A stretch of DNA of 64,000 nucleotides. Origin: Chitinophaga sp. 180180018-3. GTDB lineage: Bacteria > Bacteroidota > Bacteroidia > Chitinophagales > Chitinophagaceae. The stretch is from NCBI RefSeq assembly GCF_037893185.1, contig NZ_CP140772.1, positions 3,410,001-3,474,000 of the forward strand, in the 5' to 3' direction. Below the pieces are notes generated by a model. That model was given only the letters and a program-made list of their open reading frames with translations, did no database searches and was not told the origin of the DNA. A program made the position numbers and the translations under genes. Below are positions 58,971 to 64,000 of the stretch, one piece after another; positions within the stretch are counted from its first letter, which is position 1, and each line of letters starts with the position of its first letter.

Positions 58971-59762
58971 TCATTGCTGAAAATCGCTGGGCCGTTTTCC
59001 CACCAGTTTAAAGAAGGTATTACTAAACGCGGAAACGCTGTTGTATCCTGTGTCCCAGGCTATTTCACTGATGGTTTTCTGTGTTTCCAGCAGGTAGCCC
59101 ATAGCTTTGATCATCCGGGCCAGCTTCAGATATTGAAAAAAGGAGATATCCATGGCCGATCTGAACAACCTGGTCAGCGTGCGCTCACTGTAGTTGAACT
59201 GGTGTCCGACAGATTCGAGGGTAAGTGGTTCGCCCAGGTTTTCCTGTATATATTTCAGGACAGGCTGCAACCTCGGATTGTCGGTAGTGGGAAGCGTGAT
59301 GGGAAGCGGCACCTGGCTGATCTTTGGCAACATATATTTGATCGCCTTGATGAAAACATAGCGTCTGTCATCCGGCATTATATCTCCATCCCATTTGGCC
59401 GTATAAAGAATCATTTCCAGCAGCAGGTTGCCGACCGGATAAATCCCTGTTCTGGTATAAAAGGGATCGTCTTTATCCTCCGGCTCGTTGAAAAAGTAGA
59501 TCGTCCGCACGAAGTTCGAGGGGTACCGGTGTTGAAAATAATGTTCTACTCCTGCAGGTACCCACATATAATGCCGTGCAGGCAGAAAGTAAGTTTTATC
59601 CCGGGTGTATAAAAAAGCGGCACCGCCTTCAACATAGGTGAGTTGTCCTTTGTTATTATGTTTATGAAAGGGGAAGTGATGTTCAGTTTTCCAATGCCAT
59701 ACATAAGCAGATTCCGGTATGGCATCTACGTTTTCTAAAATCAGAGCTGGATTATTATTCAT
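58971..59762 (-). CDS. AraC-family transcriptional regulator
   Basis: A 263-residue regulator: an N-terminal cupin-like sensor domain (HHFPFHKHNNKGQLTYVEGG, YFLPARHYMWVPAGVEHYF) and two C-terminal helix-turn-helix motifs (ESVGHQFNYSERTLTRLFRS; ISEIAWDTGYNSVSAFSNTFFK followed by GKRPSDF). It starts 86 bp from, and divergent to, the TolC-HlyD-MFS export operon, the usual place for its regulator. A drug, dye or fatty acid is a likely inducer class, but the ligand is unknown. Confidence 0.92.
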   Translation of the reverse strand: MNNNPALILENVDAIPESAYVWHWKTEHHFPFHKHNNKGQLTYVEGGAAFLYTRDKTYFLPARHYMWVPAGVEHYFQHRYPSNFVRTIYFFNEPEDKDDPFYTRTGIYPVGNLLLEMILYTAKWDGDIMPDDRRYVFIKAIKYMLPKISQVPLPITLPTTDNPRLQPVLKYIQENLGEPLTLESVGHQFNYSERTLTRLFRSAMDISFFQYLKLARMIKAMGYLLETQKTISEIAWDTGYNSVSAFSNTFFKLVGKRPSDFQQ

Positions 59763-59848
59763 TTGGCCGGATCTAACAATTTTATGGCAATTTATAGAAA
59801 ATAAAATAATTACGTTGATAAGAACTTTGCATTCTCATCACCATAAGT

Positions 59849-61183
59849 ATGTTTATAATTAGTAATAAGTGGTTGACGGGAACAGTGTTCATGACACTTT
59901 TCTGCGCCAGTGCCGCTATGAGCCAGAACCCCGAAAAAAGTACCCTAACGTTAACGGATGTATGGAAGAAGGCGGAAGTTTACAGCAAGCAGCTGCAGAT
60001 GCAGGAGCTGCGGGTAAAGAGTATGAACGAACGCACCCAGGCCGCCAGGGATGAACGTTTGCCCGAAGTAAAAGCAGAAGGGCTGTATGCCCGTGTATCT
60101 AATCTGGCTATCTATGAAGATGGTCTTTTTCATGCCCCTTCGCAGTTTCCGGTCGTGCATGGTTTTTATAAAGTTGGGGCAGATGCCTACCTGAATGTAT
60201 ATAATGGAGGAAAAACTACCAGGGAGATTAAGGTTCGGGAGACAGAAACCGCATTGGCGGAGGAGCAGAAGAAGCTCACTGCAGAAGATGTGCGCTATCG
60301 TGCTGCAGCCTTGTACCTCGACGTATACCGTGGACGTATATACGAAAAAGTAATGTTGCAGGATATTGCCGAACGAACAAAAGAGCTGGAGGAAATCTGC
60401 GCCCTTCATCGCAACGGCGTAGTGCTGAAGAGTGATTTGTTGCGCGCCGAGTTGAAGTTATCCAAACAAAAAATGACCTTACTGGAAATCAGGAATGGCA
60501 TTCAGATCGCCAACCAGCGACTGAATATCCTTATTGGGCAACCTGATAGTACCGATAACCAGGTAGTCGTTGACACTCTTGACATTGGTAGCTCACAGGC
60601 ACGCACCTACGAAGATTATCTGGCAGATGCGTATGAACATTCGTATGAGTTTAAAATTTCAGAGAAAGAAACTGCGTTGAGCGCGTTGAAACTGAAAGAA
60701 GTAAAGAGTAATATTCTCCCGAAAGCAGGCTTCTTTGCTGAATATGCTTATACCTATCCGCAGATCATGTTCTATCCTTATTCTATTGCCATGTATGGCC
60801 TTGGCCAGGTAGGCGTAAAAGCAGCCATGCCCATTTCGGCCTTATATCAGAACAGGCATAAAAAGCAGGAAGCAAAACTAAACCTGGAACGGCAGGAGAT
60901 AGAGCATGCCGATATCAACGACAAAGTGCGTGAACAGGTGAAGGAAGCGTATCTGCGTTACACAGAAGCCCTTACAAGAATACACGTGGCGGAAGATAAT
61001 ATCGCTCAGGCAAAAGAGAATTTCCGGATCGTCAATAATACCTACTTCAATCAGTTGTCGCTGTTAACGGATCTGCTGGATGCAGAAACACAACTGCTGC
61101 AATCCCGCTTTGATCTGACTACCGCCCAGGTAACTGCACAATTACAATACTATCAATTATTGAAAGCAACAGGCAACCTTTAA
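59849..61183 (+). CDS. TolC-family outer-membrane efflux protein
   Basis: A 444-residue protein with signal peptide ending SAAMSQ and two TolC/OEP coiled-coil repeats (LTDVWKKAEVYSKQLQMQELRV, then VKEAYLRYTEALTRIHVAEDN; TYFNQLSLLTDLLDAETQLLQSRFDL). It forms the channel of a tripartite exporter. It is the first gene of the operon; the HlyD adaptor starts 4 bp after its stop. It differs from the TolC protein of the Cus operon in sequence and length. Confidence 0.9.
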   Translation: MFIISNKWLTGTVFMTLFCASAAMSQNPEKSTLTLTDVWKKAEVYSKQLQMQELRVKSMNERTQAARDERLPEVKAEGLYARVSNLAIYEDGLFHAPSQFPVVHGFYKVGADAYLNVYNGGKTTREIKVRETETALAEEQKKLTAEDVRYRAAALYLDVYRGRIYEKVMLQDIAERTKELEEICALHRNGVVLKSDLLRAELKLSKQKMTLLEIRNGIQIANQRLNILIGQPDSTDNQVVVDTLDIGSSQARTYEDYLADAYEHSYEFKISEKETALSALKLKEVKSNILPKAGFFAEYAYTYPQIMFYPYSIAMYGLGQVGVKAAMPISALYQNRHKKQEAKLNLERQEIEHADINDKVREQVKEAYLRYTEALTRIHVAEDNIAQAKENFRIVNNTYFNQLSLLTDLLDAETQLLQSRFDLTTAQVTAQLQYYQLLKATGNL

Positions 61184-61186
61184 TAT

Positions 61187-62260
61187 ATGAGCAAAACGAA
61201 CACTAACACATCTACGAATAAAACCGACAGGATCATCTCCAGAGTAACTACCATCATTGCCTCAGTGGTAGTAGTAGGCCTGGCGATATGGGGAATAAGA
61301 ACGATGTTGTATCAATGGCAATTTGAAGATACCAACGATGCACAGGTCGATGAATATATCAATCCGGTTGTAGCCAAAGTAACAGGTTATATACAAGAAA
61401 TACGTTACGAAGAAAACCAGGCAGTAAAGAAAGGAGATACCCTGGTAATCATTGATAACAGCGAGTATGCGGCTCAACAGCAGGAAGCAGCAGCATCTTT
61501 ATTGAATGCCAAAGCCCAGCAGACAATCGTTGCCAGCAATGTGAATACATCGACGCAAACTGCGAAAGTGTATCAGTCGCAGATAGCCGCTGCAAAGGCA
61601 AAGCTGGTACACCAGGAACAGGAATACGATCGGTATAAGAAATTATTCGACGAAGAATCGGCCACCAGGCAACAGTTAGAGCGTGTAGAAGCAGCGCTGG
61701 CGGTAGCCCGCTCAGATTACAATGCGGCGGTGGACGCCTATCAGGCTTCCCTGGCAAAGATCAATGATGCAAAAGTACAGCAGAGCGCATTAGATGCAGA
61801 GATCAAACGAAGAGCAGCGGTGGTAACAAAGAACGATCTGAATGTTTCCTATACTATTATCACTGCTCCGTACGACGGCAAGATGGGGCGCCGTACTATA
61901 CAGCCAGGGCAGCTGGTTCAGGCCGGACAGGTAATGGCCTATATTGTTGACTGGGAAGCAGGCAAATGGGTGGTTGCGAATTTTAAAGAAACGCAGATAC
62001 GTCATATGCATGTTGGCGAAACCGCCAGCATTATAGTGGATGCCTTTCCGGGAAAGAAACTGAAAGGCAAAATAGAATCGCTGTCCGGTGCCACCGGAAG
62101 CCGTTTTTCGTTACTGCCGCCGGATAACGCTACTGGTAACTTCGTAAAAATAGCCCAACGGATACCGGTACGTATCCGCCTGGAAGGCAGTCCGACAGAG
62201 CTCCGGGACTTGTCTGCCGGTATGAATGTAAATGTATCCGTTGCAAAAGAGCGTCAATAA
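61187..62260 (+). CDS. HlyD/EmrA-family membrane-fusion protein
   Basis: A 357-residue adaptor with a short cytosolic N-terminus (SKTNTNTSTNKTDR), one membrane helix (about 22-45), the lipoyl segment NDAQVDEYINPVVAKVTGYI then KKGDTLVIIDNSEYAAQ, a coiled-coil hairpin (about 95-205) and the beta-barrel YTIITAPYDGKMGRRTIQPGQLVQ when read across the second lipoyl part. This layout matches EmrA, which bridges an MFS pump and a TolC channel. The pump gene starts 3 bp after the stop. Confidence 0.92.
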   Translation: MSKTNTNTSTNKTDRIISRVTTIIASVVVVGLAIWGIRTMLYQWQFEDTNDAQVDEYINPVVAKVTGYIQEIRYEENQAVKKGDTLVIIDNSEYAAQQQEAAASLLNAKAQQTIVASNVNTSTQTAKVYQSQIAAAKAKLVHQEQEYDRYKKLFDEESATRQQLERVEAALAVARSDYNAAVDAYQASLAKINDAKVQQSALDAEIKRRAAVVTKNDLNVSYTIITAPYDGKMGRRTIQPGQLVQAGQVMAYIVDWEAGKWVVANFKETQIRHMHVGETASIIVDAFPGKKLKGKIESLSGATGSRFSLLPPDNATGNFVKIAQRIPVRIRLEGSPTELRDLSAGMNVNVSVAKERQ

Positions 62261-62262
62261 TT

Positions 62263-63858
62263 ATGGGACATAGCAAACAGGTGTTCAGGTCGTGGGTACC
62301 TGAGTGGTTGATAAGATTAACGATCATCCTGGTACTGTTTCCAACAGTGATGCTGTTCGCCTTGTCGACGGCTAACGTTAACGCAGCTACGGGATTTTAT
62401 GGAGCCGAACCCCAGGACATACAATTTTCCATGTTGGTGTATTACGCTGCCCTCGTGGCTTTCACGCCATTGGAAAAAAGATTCTTCAGCCGCGTGGCTA
62501 CGAAGGAGTATTTTCTTATCTGCCTGGTCAGCCAGGTATTTGTGACGTACTGGTGTTATCATACACGTGAGCTACCGGTGCTTTTCATTTGCAGATTTCT
62601 GCAGGGAATGATCAATTGCGGGGTGACGAGTATTTGTCTGACATTGCTTTTTAGCCGCTTGAAATCTGAGCACGCTAGGGAAGTGGGCTACGCTATTTTT
62701 TATGGAATGATCCTGTGTTCCGGGTCTCTGACATCTTTGGTCACTGCGCAGCTGGTAGACGATAATGAGTACAACGTATTATACAAGATGAACATATACG
62801 CATTTGTACCCGGGGCTATTTTGTTGCTGCTGTTGATGAACCGTGTGCACCTGGTAAGGAAAGTACCCCTTTATCAGCTCGACTGGACCAGCTTCCTGCT
62901 TTATTCGCCGATGCTGATTCTGCTGGGCTACATTTTTATATACGGACAGCAGTATTACTGGTTGGAAGATGCCCGCATTGTGTGGAGCATCGTTGGAATC
63001 ATTTTCCTGGCGATGGTATTTGTAATCCGCCAGCAGCATCAGAAGCGACCATTTATCAATGTTAGTGTATTTAAGTCCAAAACGTTTCTGTTCGGCATCA
63101 TGCTATTGGGAGGTCTTTATCTGATCAGGGGCGCATTTAATATAACAACCGGTTATTTTTCAACGGTATTGGGTATGGATCCGATTCACACGTATGAGTT
63201 GCTGGGCTATAATCTCGCGGGAATTGTGGCTGGAGTGAGTATTTCAGCGAGACTGATGGTAAAGAAACGGCCATTGCAGTTTATCTGGCTGGTTGGATTC
63301 TTCCTGCTGCTGGTCTTTCATGGAGGCATGTATTTCCTGTTCGCGTCAGAAGCGGATCAATCGACTTTTATACTGCCGCTTATCATTCAGGGCCTTGGCG
63401 CGGGGATGCTACTGACGCCAATTGTGTTGTTCATCATTTCATCGGTGCCGGATGCTCTCAGCGTGTCGGCATCTACCTCCGGTGTTTTTATCCGCTTTGC
63501 CTTTTTTGCATTGAGCACGGCGTTGATCAATTATTTCTCTTTGTACTACAGTAAAATTCATGGCATGCGGCTCAGCGACGGGATTTCCAGGATCGATAAT
63601 GGTTTGCCGGAGAGGCTGCATACATATCAGGTGGCGTTGCAGTCGCGCGGGCTGATGGCAGATCAGGCGTCAAAGTTGGCGCCAGGGTTGCTGGATAGAG
63701 CTATCCAGAAGCAGGCGTTTTTGAAGTATGCGATGGATTATTATGAAGTGACGGCGGTATTTATTCTGTTGCTGATGTTGTTGATTGTGATGACGCCGTA
63801 TATTAACAGGACGATTATTAATGTGAAGGCGAAGCAACCGGCGGCGGCAACGGTGTAA
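62263..63858 (+). CDS. MFS transporter, EmrB/DHA2-like
   Basis: A 531-residue inner-membrane transporter with about 12-14 helices: VPEWLIRLTIILVLFPTVMLF at the first helix when read from residue 13, FICRFLQGMINCGVTSICLTLLFSR (motif C-like region) and LPLIIQGLGAGMLLTPIVLFIISS in the second half. It is the proton-driven pump of the tripartite exporter with the adjacent HlyD adaptor and TolC channel, probably under the divergent AraC regulator. N-terminal motif A is weak, so the substrate class (drug, acid or other) stays open. No terminator is visible in the last 140 bp of the window. Confidence 0.9.
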   Translation: MGHSKQVFRSWVPEWLIRLTIILVLFPTVMLFALSTANVNAATGFYGAEPQDIQFSMLVYYAALVAFTPLEKRFFSRVATKEYFLICLVSQVFVTYWCYHTRELPVLFICRFLQGMINCGVTSICLTLLFSRLKSEHAREVGYAIFYGMILCSGSLTSLVTAQLVDDNEYNVLYKMNIYAFVPGAILLLLLMNRVHLVRKVPLYQLDWTSFLLYSPMLILLGYIFIYGQQYYWLEDARIVWSIVGIIFLAMVFVIRQQHQKRPFINVSVFKSKTFLFGIMLLGGLYLIRGAFNITTGYFSTVLGMDPIHTYELLGYNLAGIVAGVSISARLMVKKRPLQFIWLVGFFLLLVFHGGMYFLFASEADQSTFILPLIIQGLGAGMLLTPIVLFIISSVPDALSVSASTSGVFIRFAFFALSTALINYFSLYYSKIHGMRLSDGISRIDNGLPERLHTYQVALQSRGLMADQASKLAPGLLDRAIQKQAFLKYAMDYYEVTAVFILLLMLLIVMTPYINRTIINVKAKQPAAATV

Positions 63859-64000
63859 GGGGGATGTAGATTAATCTGGCTTCATGCTTTGGCAATGGGG
63901 TATAGGTTAAATAGCCAGAGTTTTCTATTAATTCTAAAGAATTGGACGTATGTAAAAGGGAAGTAATTGATAATCTTCTCTATTTTAGTTGAATATTGTA

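Overview
The window is 64 kb of a Bacteroidota chromosome, most probably from a Chitinophaga-like member of the Chitinophagaceae (inference). The evidence is the gene set (BT_3928-type DoxX protein, DUF4252 pair, DUF6660, OMP_b-brl_3 receptor, cdaA-folP pair), weak Shine-Dalgarno sites, and repeated TAnnTTTG boxes, the -7 element of Bacteroidota sigma factors. It is mainly housekeeping sequence, with one intact IS4-type insertion sequence and a metal-efflux/two-component region as its accessory parts. No tRNA, rRNA, CRISPR array or prophage was seen.

Layout. 1-5.8 kb: 3' end of nrnA, an FKBP lipoprotein, cdaA and folP, a DoxX-thioredoxin-fold protein and an orphan DppB-type permease. 5.9-8 kb: ECF sigma factor, membrane-anchored putative anti-sigma factor and two DUF4252 proteins. 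8-13.9 kb: DUF721 protein, recF, pdhA, TPR protein, ribH, LutA-like Fe-S protein, EVE-domain protein and a cysteine-free sirtuin. 14-19.7 kb: saccharopine dehydrogenase, gyrA, TPR protein. 19.8-29.8 kb: two tiny exported Ala/Lys/His-rich proteins, a hybrid histidine kinase, a LytTR response regulator, then divergently DUF6660-cusA-tolC-cusB. 29.9-36.8 kb: an orphan exported protein, the mgtC-DUF763-nfi operon, a small lipoprotein, an ABC exporter and a thioesterase. 36.9-38.4 kb: the insertion sequence. 38.4-50.6 kb: outer-membrane receptor, DUF695/RraB-like protein, Omp85-like barrel, nitronate monooxygenase, an oxidoreductase-fdhD-fdhF operon and a zinc metallopeptidase. 50.6-64 kb: pncB, a GRAM-like protein, serine hydrolase, DinB, two PAP2 phosphatases, FUSC protein, S10 peptidase, and an AraC regulator divergent from a TolC-HlyD-MFS tripartite exporter.

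The most interesting signal is in the 19.8-23.7 kb region. Each small Ala/Lys/His-rich gene is preceded by two direct repeats (TGTCGTTGAAC-like) whose copies are exactly 21 bp apart, about 95 bp before the start codon. This is the architecture of LytTR operators, and a LytTR response regulator and a hybrid kinase ending in an Hpt domain sit in the same block. I propose a phosphorelay that controls two secreted cationic, histidine-bearing small proteins, next to a heavy-metal efflux operon.

A second structural theme is a family of long intergenic palindromes. At least three share both a flanking word (GAATTAGGAATTAC) and a core (GGAGrTmTwrGCGA). One of them has been split by the insertion sequence, which left a 10-bp target duplication and supplied its own terminators.
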